The notes beneath the pieces were generated by a model. That model was not told the origin of the DNA. It did not search any database and saw only the letters and a program-made list of their open reading frames with translations. A program made the translations under genes and the position numbers. Below are positions 4,774-11,058 of a stretch of DNA of 11,058 bases, piece after piece (within the stretch, counting starts at the first letter, position 1; each line of letters begins with the position of its first letter). The DNA is from Microcaldota archaeon. GTDB taxonomy: Archaea; B1Sed10-29; JACOVT01. The stretch covers positions 1 through 11,058 of the forward strand of contig JACOVT010000093.1 of the NCBI GenBank assembly GCA_016177165.1. The letters run 5' to 3'.

Positions 4774-7700
4774 ATGGTTGACAAGAAAGTAAAGTCGGTT
4801 GAGTTCGAACTGCTCAGCCCCGACCTTGTGCGCAAGATGTCTACCGTGCGGGTTGTGACGCCAGACACTTATGACGACGACGGCTTCCCGATAGAAGGCG
4901 GACTTATGGACCTGCGTCTCGGCGTCATCGATCCGGGTTTGCGCTGCAAGACGTGTGGCGGTAGGATAACCAGCTGTTCGGGCCACTTTGGCCACATCGA
5001 CCTCGTGAGGCCAGTCATACACATAGGCTACGTCAAGATGGTGCTCACGCTGTTAAAGACCCCATGCCGCAAGTGCGGCAGGGTGCTGATGCAGCAAGAC
5101 AAACTGGAAAAGTTCCGCGAGCTCATGCTGCGCGAGGAAAAAGAAGAGGATGAAGAGGAAACAATCAGCCAGATCGAGAAAACGAAGAAAGCCACGAAGT
5201 GTCCCGGCTGCGGTGAAAGGCAGGGCAACATAAAACTGCTCAAGCCCACCACGTTTTTTGACGGAAACCAGCGGCTTCTTCCGTCGCAGATACGCGAAAG
5301 GCTGGAACGCGTGAAGGACGAGGACCTGCGCATGCTGGGCGTCAACCCAAAGGTTGCCCGACCAGAGTGGGCAATACTGACCGCGCTGCCAGTCCCGCCA
5401 GCCACAACGCGGCCATCAATTACGCTTGAAACGGGCGAGAGGAGCGAGGACGACCTCACGCACAAGCTGGTCGACGTGCTGAGGATCAACCAGCGCCTCG
5501 CCGACAACATATCGGCAGGGGCGCCGCAGCTCATAATCGAGGACCTCTGGGACCTGCTGCAATACCACGTTACAACCTACTTCAACAACGAGGTCTCCGG
5601 CATACCGCCTGCAAGGCACCGATCGGGAAGGCCGTTGAAGACTCTCTTCCAGCGCCTCAAGGGCAAGGAAGGGCGGTTCCGCTATTATCTTTCAGGAAAG
5701 CGCGTCAACTTCTCAGCCAGAACCGTAATTTCTCCAGACCCGAACATATCGATAAGCGAAGTCGGCGTGCCGCTCGACATAGCCCGAGAGCTGACGGTCC
5801 CAGTGGCGGTCACTGAACTAAACCTGAAGGATGCGCAGGAAATGGTGAAATCAACAAGCCATCCATCGGTCAACTACGTGATCAGGCCGGACGGCAAGAG
5901 GAAGAAGATCTCCCCCCTCAACAGGGAGGAAGTGCTCGCAGAAGTAACGCCCGGCTACGTGATTGAAAGACAGCTCTCGGACGGCGACGTGGTGCTGTTC
6001 AACAGGCAACCGTCACTCCACAGGCTGTCCATGATGGCACACCACGTCAAGGTGCTGCCCGGCAGGACTTTCCGGCTCAATGACGCGGTCAGCGAGCCTT
6101 ACAACGCCGACTACGACGGCGACGAAATGAACCTCCACGTTCCACAGACAGAGGAGGCACGCATAGAAGCCGAAGTGCTGATGCGCGTGGAAAACCAGAT
6201 ACTTTCAGTGCGCCACGGCAAGCCGATCATCTCAGGCAGCATGGACAACGTTTCAGGCGCATACTTGATGACTGCCAAGGGTTCATGGTTCACAAAGGAA
6301 CAGGCCTGCAAGCTGCTTGCACGGGCCGGCATCCACGAGCTGCCCAAGCCAAACAAGGACGGGCTGTACTACGGCAAGGAGCTGTTCTCCATGCTGCTGC
6401 CAAAGGATTTCAGCATCCAGTTCAAGAACAAGCTGTGCAAGTGCAAGGAGGCATGCCAGAAAGAGAGGTGCCCGACCGAGGGCTACACGATAATAGAGGA
6501 CGGAAAACTGGTGGCCGGCGTGATCGAGAGCACCGGCCTCACCAACCGCATACTAAAGGAGCTCTACATGAGATACAGCCCCACCATCACTAGGGACTTC
6601 ATCGACAGGGCGATCAAAATCACCACGACCAACATAATGCTCAAGGGGTTCACGACCTCGGTGATGGACACATACCTCCCCGACGCCCCAAAGAAGGAGG
6701 TCCAAAAGTCACTGGGGGCTGCGGAAAAGCGCGTCGAGGCGCTGGTGGACAAGTATCTCGAAGGCAAGCTCGAACGGGTCCCGGGAAAAAACGCGCGCGA
6801 AACGCTTGAAGACCTGATAATGGCAGAGTTGGAAAAGGCAAGGGAAGAATGTACCCAGATAACCCGCTCGTTCTATGGCGAGGAAAACAACGCGGTCAGG
6901 ATGGCAAGCATCGGCGCGCGTGGCAGCATGATACAGGTGGCCCAAATGGCATCCTGCCTCGGCCAGTCAGCCATACGCGGACAGCGAATGCTGCGCGGCT
7001 ACAGGACAAAGAGCCTACCACATTTCAAGGAAGGCGATATCGGGGCGCCTGCGCGTGGTTTCGTAAAGTCAAGCTTTTATGACGGGTTATCGCCAACGGA
7101 GTTCTTCTTCCATGCCATGAGCGGACGCGACACGCTGGTAGACAAGGGTGTAAGGCCTGCAAGGTCGGGCTACATGTACCGCAGGCTCGGCAACGCCCTC
7201 GTCGACATAGTGCTTCACAACGACAGCACAGTGCGCGACTCGGCAGGCACGGTGGTGCAGTTCCAGTACGGCGAGGATGGCGTCGACCCCACGTGGTGCT
7301 ACGGCGACAAGCCCCTCGAGTTAAACAAGTATTTCCACGAAAAAACCGGAACAACACTGGACCCAAAGGAGCTGGAAAAGATACTCGGCGAATACCAGTC
7401 AAAGCTCCCACCCAGCGTGCTAAAGGCTGTCCATGAGCAGGTGAAGAACTGCAAGCCTGAAAGCGCACGCCAAATACTAGGCCAGATAACCAACGATTAT
7501 GAAAAACTCAAGGCGGTGGCCGGCGAGCCAGTCGGTATAGTCGCGGCACAATCGATCGGCGAGCCCGCCACGCAAATGACCCTCAGGACGTTCCACTTTG
7601 CAGGCGTCGCAGAGCTGGCGATACCCACCGGACTGCCCCGGTTTATCGAACTGGTGGACGTGCGCCGGGTCCCAAAGATGCCAATCATGTGGGTCTACCT

Positions 7701-8490
7701 CAAGCCCGAGTTCGCGGCGACCGAAGAAGACATAGTGAGGCACGCCAAGGAACTTGAAGAGGTGCGCGCCGACATAATAGCCCGCGTCGACGAGTCGCAG
7801 GCCCCAAAGAAAGTCTCGGTGTCGTTCGACCACAAGCGAATGCAGGAGGAAGGCCTCAAGTTCGAGGACATTGTAAAAAGCATAGAAAAGAACACCCGCA
7901 AGGCGGCAAAGCTCGACGGCCACACGTTGATACTGGACGTCAAGAGCGACAACCTGCGAAACTACCGCCGGTTCGTAAACCGCATACTTGACACCAAGAT
8001 AAAGGGTGTCCCGGGAGTGCGCAAGGCAGCCGTCATACAGAAGGGCGGCTCCACAATAATACAGACTGAAGGCATCAACCTCGCCGACACGCTCAAGCTG
8101 CCGTGGGTGGACGCCGAACGCACCACGTGCAACAGCGTCAGGGAGATAGAGGAAGTGCTCGGCATAGAAGCAGCGCGAAACGCGCTCCTGACCGACATGA
8201 AGCAGGTGCTGGACGACAACGACCTGTACGTCAACGTGAGACACCTCATGCTAATAGCAGACCTGATGTGCGTAGACGGCATGGTGCGCGCAGTCGGCCG
8301 GCAGGGAATATCGGGGCTAAAGTCGAGCGTATTCGCCCGCGCTGCATTTGAGGAAACCGTTCGGCATCTTCTGGACGCGGCCCTCAAGGGCCAGCGGGAC
8401 GAGCTCAAGGGAGTCACAGAGAACATAATAGTAGGACAGCCAATATCGATCGGGACGGGCATCGTCCAGCTCATAATGAACAAGAAGTGA
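4774..8490 (+). CDS. rpoA: RNA polymerase largest subunit, fused A'+A''
   Basis: A 1238-residue chain equal to A' plus A'' of most archaea joined without a break, and the homologue of Rpb1/beta'. An N-terminal zinc site has C58, C61, C68 and H71 (CKTCGG...CSGHFGHI). A second has C98/C101 and C143/C146. The catalytic loop NADYDGDEM has D446, D448 and D450 holding the active-site magnesium. A Cys cluster at 555, 557, 561 and 566 may bind metal. The funnel/bridge-helix stretch runs from about 710 to 805 and the trigger loop from about 929 to 950. Where other archaea stop A' and start A'', roughly residues 860-910, the sequence reads through with no stop or start signal. The C-terminus (NIIVGQPISIGTGIVQLIM) is typical of A''. 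Bridge-helix GRDTLVDKGVRP and trigger-loop GEPATQMT depart from the usual consensus. It lies 4 nt after rpoB'. Confidence 0.97.
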   Translation: MVDKKVKSVEFELLSPDLVRKMSTVRVVTPDTYDDDGFPIEGGLMDLRLGVIDPGLRCKTCGGRITSCSGHFGHIDLVRPVIHIGYVKMVLTLLKTPCRKCGRVLMQQDKLEKFRELMLREEKEEDEEETISQIEKTKKATKCPGCGERQGNIKLLKPTTFFDGNQRLLPSQIRERLERVKDEDLRMLGVNPKVARPEWAILTALPVPPATTRPSITLETGERSEDDLTHKLVDVLRINQRLADNISAGAPQLIIEDLWDLLQYHVTTYFNNEVSGIPPARHRSGRPLKTLFQRLKGKEGRFRYYLSGKRVNFSARTVISPDPNISISEVGVPLDIARELTVPVAVTELNLKDAQEMVKSTSHPSVNYVIRPDGKRKKISPLNREEVLAEVTPGYVIERQLSDGDVVLFNRQPSLHRLSMMAHHVKVLPGRTFRLNDAVSEPYNADYDGDEMNLHVPQTEEARIEAEVLMRVENQILSVRHGKPIISGSMDNVSGAYLMTAKGSWFTKEQACKLLARAGIHELPKPNKDGLYYGKELFSMLLPKDFSIQFKNKLCKCKEACQKERCPTEGYTIIEDGKLVAGVIESTGLTNRILKELYMRYSPTITRDFIDRAIKITTTNIMLKGFTTSVMDTYLPDAPKKEVQKSLGAAEKRVEALVDKYLEGKLERVPGKNARETLEDLIMAELEKAREECTQITRSFYGEENNAVRMASIGARGSMIQVAQMASCLGQSAIRGQRMLRGYRTKSLPHFKEGDIGAPARGFVKSSFYDGLSPTEFFFHAMSGRDTLVDKGVRPARSGYMYRRLGNALVDIVLHNDSTVRDSAGTVVQFQYGEDGVDPTWCYGDKPLELNKYFHEKTGTTLDPKELEKILGEYQSKLPPSVLKAVHEQVKNCKPESARQILGQITNDYEKLKAVAGEPVGIVAAQSIGEPATQMTLRTFHFAGVAELAIPTGLPRFIELVDVRRVPKMPIMWVYLKPEFAATEEDIVRHAKELEEVRADIIARVDESQAPKKVSVSFDHKRMQEEGLKFEDIVKSIEKNTRKAAKLDGHTLILDVKSDNLRNYRRFVNRILDTKIKGVPGVRKAAVIQKGGSTIIQTEGINLADTLKLPWVDAERTTCNSVREIEEVLGIEAARNALLTDMKQVLDDNDLYVNVRHLMLIADLMCVDGMVRAVGRQGISGLKSSVFARAAFEETVRHLLDAALKGQRDELKGVTENIIVGQPISIGTGIVQLIMNKK

Positions 8491-8491
8491 T
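8487..8491 (+). promoter_or_regulatory. Ribosome binding site of rpl30e overlapping the rpoA stop
   Basis: GTGAT contains the rpoA TGA (8488-8490) and ends 3 nt before GTG 8495. This decides the start: an ATG at 8493 is out of frame with the L30e reading frame, while GTG 8495 opens directly into the conserved N-terminus. Confidence 0.6.
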
Positions 8492-8494
8492 CAT

Positions 8495-8794
8495 GTGGAC
8501 GTTTCAGGAGCAGTACGAAAGGCCCTCAAGAATAACAAGACAGGGTTTGGATTCAGGTCCACCATTAACAGCCTGATGACTGGAAAGTGTCACGCGGTCG
8601 TGCTGGCAGGCAACTGCCCAAGACGACAGGCGTCCGACTTGGAAAGGCACGCCGAGCTGGCTGGAGTTCCTGCGGTCAGGTTTGAAGGAACCAGCCTCGA
8701 GTTGGGGGAACTCTGCGGTCGACCTTTCATGGTTTCGGCGCTGGCAATACTTGACCCGACTGCGGCGAGCGAGCTCTCAAGACAGAAGAAGTAG
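8495..8794 (+). CDS. rpl30e: 50S ribosomal protein L30e (eL30)
   Basis: A 99-residue protein of the L7Ae/L30e/S12e/Gadd45 family. These are small alpha/beta RNA-binding proteins that recognise kink-turns; L30e sits in the large ribosomal subunit. Visible are the N-terminal helix VRKALKNN, the TGFGFRSTINSL segment, CHAVVLAGNCPR (the central strand and NCP turn of the family), a helix with LERHAELAGVP, and ELGELCGRPFMVSALAI at the end. The order rpoA, rpl30e, nusA, rps12, rps7 is classic for archaea and supports L30e over its paralogue L7Ae. GTG start. It ends 5 nt before nusA. Confidence 0.93.
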   Translation: MDVSGAVRKALKNNKTGFGFRSTINSLMTGKCHAVVLAGNCPRRQASDLERHAELAGVPAVRFEGTSLELGELCGRPFMVSALAILDPTAASELSRQKK

Positions 8795-8799
8795 ATCCA

Positions 8800-9207
8800 A
8801 TGATCAAGATTTCCGACGACGAGATAAAGTTCATAAACTTCTTCCAGAATCGAACGCATGCGACCGTCAAGGACTGCATTATAGATGATAGCGGGGTAAT
8901 AGTGATAGTGAAGGGCGGCCAGATGGGCTTTGCCATCGGCAAGAAAGGCGAGATGATAAACAAGCTCAAGAAAGAGGTCGGGCGCGAAATCCACGCGTAC
9001 GAGCACGCCGACTCGCCCGAAGAGTTCATAAGGAATCTCCTGTTCCCGGTAAGGGTGGAGCGCGTCGAGATAGCGGAAAACAAGGCACGCGTTTACGTGG
9101 GTGAGGAAGACAAGAAGCGCGCGATAGGGCACGGCGGCAAGAAGATCAACCTCGTCCGCGAGCTCGCCGAACGCCACTTTGGCATCAAGGAAGTCAAGGT
9201 AGTCTAG
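8800..9207 (+). CDS. nusA: NusA-like KH-domain transcription factor
   Basis: A 135-residue archaeal NusA made only of two KH RNA-binding domains, without the N-terminal polymerase-binding and S1 domains of bacterial NusA. KH1 has its GxxG loop as GKKG (47-50) after FAI, and KH2 as GHGG (110-113) followed by KKINLVREL. Both loops keep the glycines needed to grip single-stranded RNA. In bacteria NusA modulates pausing, termination and antitermination; the archaeal role is less well defined, but the gene is fixed in this operon. ATG 8800 follows the rpl30e TAG by 5 nt; only the GAT end of the usual GTGAT element is present at 8794-8796. It is the last gene before a gap of nearly 400 nt. Confidence 0.95.
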   Translation: MIKISDDEIKFINFFQNRTHATVKDCIIDDSGVIVIVKGGQMGFAIGKKGEMINKLKKEVGREIHAYEHADSPEEFIRNLLFPVRVERVEIAENKARVYVGEEDKKRAIGHGGKKINLVRELAERHFGIKEVKVV

Positions 9208-9520
9208 AGGTCTTTCAATGCGCGGTCCATGCCGCTTTTGGCAGACTCTTTGTTCAAGCGCGCCCTTTCGCGACTTGACAAGGGGCGCTTCATGAGCACC
9301 ACCAAACGCCTGCCAGTATCATCAGCAGCTCTTCTTTCTTTATGATACCGGCGAAGCGCCCTGCGGAAAGCTCTCAGCAAATACTGCTTTTAGAATGGGC
9401 ACATCGTGGGGATTTCCCCTTGACCGGTTTCTACGCAAGGCATCTCTGCGGGCCCTTTCAATAAACGAGTCGGTAGAGAACAACCTGCGGCCAGCCATGA
9501 CAGGGTTGGCGTCAGAAGCC
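9208..9520 (+). other. Intergenic region with no supported gene
   Basis: Nothing here matches a tRNA, an rRNA or a recognisable protein. Two small open frames exist: 38 codons on + (9229-9345) and up to 58 codons on - (9380-9204, TTG start, or 29 codons from ATG at 9293). Neither has a clear ribosome binding site or a known motif; the minus-strand one is very arginine-rich. The main structure is a hairpin near 9256-9290, with an alternative stem at 9283-9361 and a pyrimidine-rich run (9331-9340) that could serve as an archaeal release site for the polymerase transcript. Confidence 0.6.
9256..9290 (+). terminator. Strong hairpin downstream of nusA
   Basis: AAGCGC-g-CCCTT (9256-9267) pairs with AAGGG-GCGCTT (9280-9290), giving 11 base pairs with one bulged G and a 12-nt loop. 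It starts 49 nt after the nusA stop. The T- and C-rich stretch 9331-9340 follows about 40 nt later. Archaeal polymerase stops mainly on oligo-T, so this is more likely a 3' processing or stabilising structure than an intrinsic terminator of bacterial type. The call is tentative. Confidence 0.35.
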
Positions 9521-9528
9521 TATTTAAA
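9521..9528 (+). promoter_or_regulatory. TATA box of the rps12-rps7-EF2 unit
   Basis: TATTTAAA is a strong archaeal TATA sequence. A start about 25 bp downstream, near 9550, would give a leader of about 50 nt before the rps12 ATG. A weaker A/T stretch ATAAAATC (9539-9546) could give a second start near 9567. The long gap from nusA and this box indicate that the ribosomal genes have their own promoter. Confidence 0.6.
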
Positions 9529-9561
9529 TCCCTGCGGATAAAATCTTAACACGCATTCTGT

Positions 9562-9582
9562 TCCGATCGGATCGCACGTGCG
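9562..9582 (+). promoter_or_regulatory. Two adjacent 10-bp palindromes in the rps12 leader
   Basis: TCCGATCGGA (9562-9571) and CGCACGTGCG (9573-9582) are each perfect palindromes separated by one base. Their centres (9566.5 and 9577.5) are 11 bp apart, about one helical turn. They lie just downstream of the expected transcription start, where a bound protein would block elongation or initiation. A dual operator is a possible role; no regulator is known. Confidence 0.4.
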
Positions 9583-9599
9583 TCTTTTAGGGTTTTACA

Positions 9600-10028
9600 A
9601 TGCCTGGTGAATTTGCTGCACGCAAGCTGGAAAGCGACAGGCGGCGCTTCAAGTGGAAGGACATATACTACATCGAATCGCAGCGCCGATCCGGCGGGCG
9701 CACAACCGACCCACTCGAAGGCGCACCGCAAGGCTCGGGCATAGTCATAGAGAAGGTGGGACGCGAGCAGAAACAACCCCACTCCGGCATAATCAAGTGC
9801 TGCCGCGTCCAGCTCGTGAAAAACGGCATTACCGTGACCGCTCATGCCCCCAGGGACGGCGCGATCAAGTTCATCGACGAGCACGATGAAGTGCTCATCG
9901 AAGGATTGGGAGGCTCTCAGGGAGGCGCGATCGGATCCATGTGGGGAGTCAAGTTCAAGATCGTCAAGGTCAACGGCATATCGCTGGAAGAGCTTCGCAC
10001 AGGCAGAAAGGAAAAACCAAAGAGATAG
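9600..10028 (+). CDS. rps12: 30S ribosomal protein S12 (uS12)
   Basis: A 142-residue archaeal/eukaryotic-type uS12, the decoding-centre protein of the small subunit. Family hallmarks are DPLEGAPQGSGIVIEKVG, RVQLVKNG, DGAIKFIDEHDEVLIEGLGG and the C-terminal VNGISLEELRTGRKEKPKR. Several positions near-invariant in the family are changed. KQPNSA, the PNSA loop that touches codon-anticodon bases, reads KQPHSG (H61, G63). The following IRKCV reads IIKCC. The PGDG turn reads PRDG (R85), and the usual GDIPGV reads GSMWGV. Codons were checked and the frame is intact, so these are genuine in this sequence. ATG 9600 begins the usual N-terminus. There is no clear Shine-Dalgarno sequence. The rps7 ATG follows 9 nt after the stop. 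Confidence 0.95.
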   Translation: MPGEFAARKLESDRRRFKWKDIYYIESQRRSGGRTTDPLEGAPQGSGIVIEKVGREQKQPHSGIIKCCRVQLVKNGITVTAHAPRDGAIKFIDEHDEVLIEGLGGSQGGAIGSMWGVKFKIVKVNGISLEELRTGRKEKPKR

Positions 10029-10030
10029 GT
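10027..10030 (+). promoter_or_regulatory. Ribosome binding site of rps7
   Basis: AGGT lies 7 nt before ATG 10038 and overlaps the rps12 TAG stop (10026-10028). It favours ATG 10038 over the in-frame TTG at 10032, which is only 1 nt from the site. Confidence 0.4.
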
Positions 10031-10037
10031 ATTGCTC

Positions 10038-10637
10038 ATGACATTTCTTGTTTTCAACCGCTGGGGTTCGGACGTACAGGTGAACGACACCGGCCTCAAG
10101 GACTACATCTGCCTCGACGCCAAGCTCGTCTTGGCAACCCAAGGGCGCCACGTCCAGCGGGCGTTCGGGAAGATGCATCTGCACGTCGTGGAGCGCCTCG
10201 TGAACAACATGATGCGCGGAGGCACGGGCGAGAAAATCAGCGGCAGGATAATCCGCGGGCGCGGCGGGACCGGCAAGAAAACCAAGATGTACAACGTGGT
10301 CAGGTACGCGTTCGAGACCATAAGCAAGAAGACTGGAAAGAACCCGATCGAACTGCTCGTGCGCGCCATAGAGAACGCTGCCCCGCGCGAGGAAACAACG
10401 CGCGTCCAGTACGGCGGAATAATAGTCCCAATAGCTGTCGACGTCTCGCCCCAAAGGAGGCTCGACCTGTCGCTCCGCAACATCGCCCACGCGGCAACCA
10501 TACGCTCTTTTGACAAAAAGAAGAAGACAAGCGAGGCGCTAGCAGAGGAAATAATACTCGCATCGCAGAGGGACGCGACCAGCTTCGCCATAGCCCGCAG
10601 GGTCGAGACAGAAAGAATCTCCAGGTCTTCACGATAA
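10038..10637 (+). CDS. rps7: 30S ribosomal protein S7 (uS7)
   Basis: A 199-residue protein counted from ATG 10038, which organises the 3' major (head) domain of 16S rRNA and contacts E-site tRNA. The archaeal form has an N-terminal extension of about 40 residues before the conserved helical core, here FNRWGSDVQVNDTGLKDYI. Visible core motifs are VVERLVNNMMRGG, NPIELLVRAIENAAPREE, RVQYGGIIVPIAVDVSPQRR (a highly conserved head-binding segment), and the C-terminal ARRVETERISRSSR. Length fits archaeal uS7. It sits between rps12 and the EF-2 gene, the str-operon order shared by archaea and bacteria. Confidence 0.95.
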   Translation: MTFLVFNRWGSDVQVNDTGLKDYICLDAKLVLATQGRHVQRAFGKMHLHVVERLVNNMMRGGTGEKISGRIIRGRGGTGKKTKMYNVVRYAFETISKKTGKNPIELLVRAIENAAPREETTRVQYGGIIVPIAVDVSPQRRLDLSLRNIAHAATIRSFDKKKKTSEALAEEIILASQRDATSFAIARRVETERISRSSR

Positions 10638-10658
10638 TTCTGAGTAACTTTGAGTGCT

Positions 10659-10663
10659 GTGAT
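10659..10663 (+). promoter_or_regulatory. Ribosome binding site of EF-2
   Basis: GTGAT ends 3 nt before ATG 10667, the same geometry as the rpo genes, although here the preceding stop is 21 nt upstream rather than inside the site. Confidence 0.55.
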
Positions 10664-10666
10664 TGA

Positions 10667-11058
10667 ATGGGCCGCAAGGAAGAGATGGTCAAGCTCGCCC
10701 ACACGGTCATGTATGACGTCCCTAAGATACGCAACGTCGGCATAGTGGCCCACATAGACCACGGCAAAACGACAATATCAGACACGCTGATATACGGCGC
10801 GGGCCTCATGAGCGAGGAACTGGCTGGCAAGGAAACAGTCATGGACGAGTACGTACTGGAAGCCGAACGGGGAATCACCATCCTCGCGGGCAACATATCA
10901 ATGGTCTACCCATTCGAGGGCTCCAAATACCTCGTCAATCTCATAGACACGCCGGGCCATGTAGACTTCGGCGGGCAGGTCACAAGGGCGATGCGCGCCA
11001 TCGATGGGGCAATAGTCGTTGTTTGTGCCGTCGAAGGCATAATGCCCCAGACTGAAAC
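10667..11058 (+). CDS. Elongation factor 2 (EF-2), 3'-truncated by the window
   Basis: The first 130 codons of the archaeal translocation GTPase, which moves tRNAs and mRNA through the ribosome after peptide bond formation. G1 (P-loop) is AHIDHGKTT (28-36), the switch I threonine is T71 in ERGITI, G3 is DTPGH (94-98), followed by VDFGGQVTRAMRAIDGAI and VVCAVEGIMPQTE. All nucleotide-binding residues visible here are intact. The N-terminus up to the P-loop has normal archaeal EF-2 length, supporting ATG 10667. The gene follows uS7 by 29 nt; diphthamide-site and C-terminal domains lie beyond the window. IF-2 and EF-1A are excluded by the GGQVTRAMRAIDGAI segment. Confidence 0.95.
   Translation, partial: MGRKEEMVKLAHTVMYDVPKIRNVGIVAHIDHGKTTISDTLIYGAGLMSEELAGKETVMDEYVLEAERGITILAGNISMVYPFEGSKYLVNLIDTPGHVDFGGQVTRAMRAIDGAIVVVCAVEGIMPQTE

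Noticed and set aside
7340..7520. Possible missed stop or frameshift between A' and A''
   Set aside because: The frame is continuous, with conserved sequence on both sides and no internal ribosome site or start that would mark a hidden split.
8493..8495. ATG as start of the gene after rpoA
   Set aside because: It is out of frame with the L30e sequence; GTG 8495 opens directly into the conserved protein with a correctly spaced GTGAT.
10032..10034. TTG as start of rps7
   Set aside because: It is in frame but only 1 nt from the AGGT site; ATG 10038 has normal spacing and codes for the expected N-terminus.
9546..10490. 314-codon open frame on the minus strand opposite rps12 and rps7
   Set aside because: It is antisense to two clearly conserved ribosomal genes and shows no family motif; a GC-driven shadow.
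1..11058. CRISPR arrays, inteins, insertion sequences or a novel defence cassette
   Set aside because: No spaced direct-repeat array, no intein blocks inside the polymerase genes, no transposase and no unexplained multi-gene block were found.

Overview
This window is archaeal. It carries the conserved transcription-translation cluster in the order rpoH, rpoB'', rpoB', rpoA, rpl30e, nusA-like, rps12, rps7, EF-2, all on the + strand. The RNA polymerase layout is a mosaic. The second-largest subunit is split into B'' and B' at the place used by many Euryarchaeota. The largest subunit is one continuous 1238-residue A'+A'' chain, as in Thaumarchaeota-like lineages and some other archaea. The DNA is GC-rich, AGG and ATA codons are common, both tRNA genes lack an encoded CCA and both contain introns. 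I infer a deeply branching archaeon, possibly a DPANN lineage such as Micrarchaeota or Diapherotrites. That placement is a guess from gene architecture and motif flavour; no phylogeny could be run.

Region 1-473 is an RNA block. It starts inside a tRNA-Tyr(GUA) gene with a 29-nt intron after position 37. A tRNA-Asp(GUC) gene follows with its own TATA box. Its D-loop is interrupted by a hairpin-forming insert of about 65 nt, and its last 14 nt are repeated 46 nt downstream behind another perfect hairpin. Region 474-1094 encodes an HD-superfamily phosphohydrolase, probably expressed from a TATA box close to its start codon.

Region 1095-9207 is the RNA polymerase operon. Its promoter region holds a perfect 24-bp palindrome covering the TATA-like core, and a second 14-bp palindrome exactly 21 bp downstream. 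Then come rpoH, rpoB'', rpoB', rpoA, rpl30e and nusA with gaps of 4 to 11 nt. Several starts follow a GTGA(T)-N3-start pattern in which the upstream gene's TGA stop lies inside the ribosome binding site, suggesting translational coupling.

Region 9208-9599 is non-coding as far as I can tell. It has a strong hairpin able to form an alternative stem, a TATA box, and two adjacent 10-bp palindromes in the presumed leader of the ribosomal unit. Region 9600-11058 encodes uS12, uS7 and the first 130 codons of EF-2, which runs off the end.

No CRISPR array, transposon, defence system or obvious new multi-gene system is present. The points of interest are the tRNA gene structures, the paired palindromes at both promoters, the split-B/fused-A polymerase, and departures from near-universal motifs in RpoB' (GYNVND), RpoA and uS12 (PHSG where PNSA is expected).
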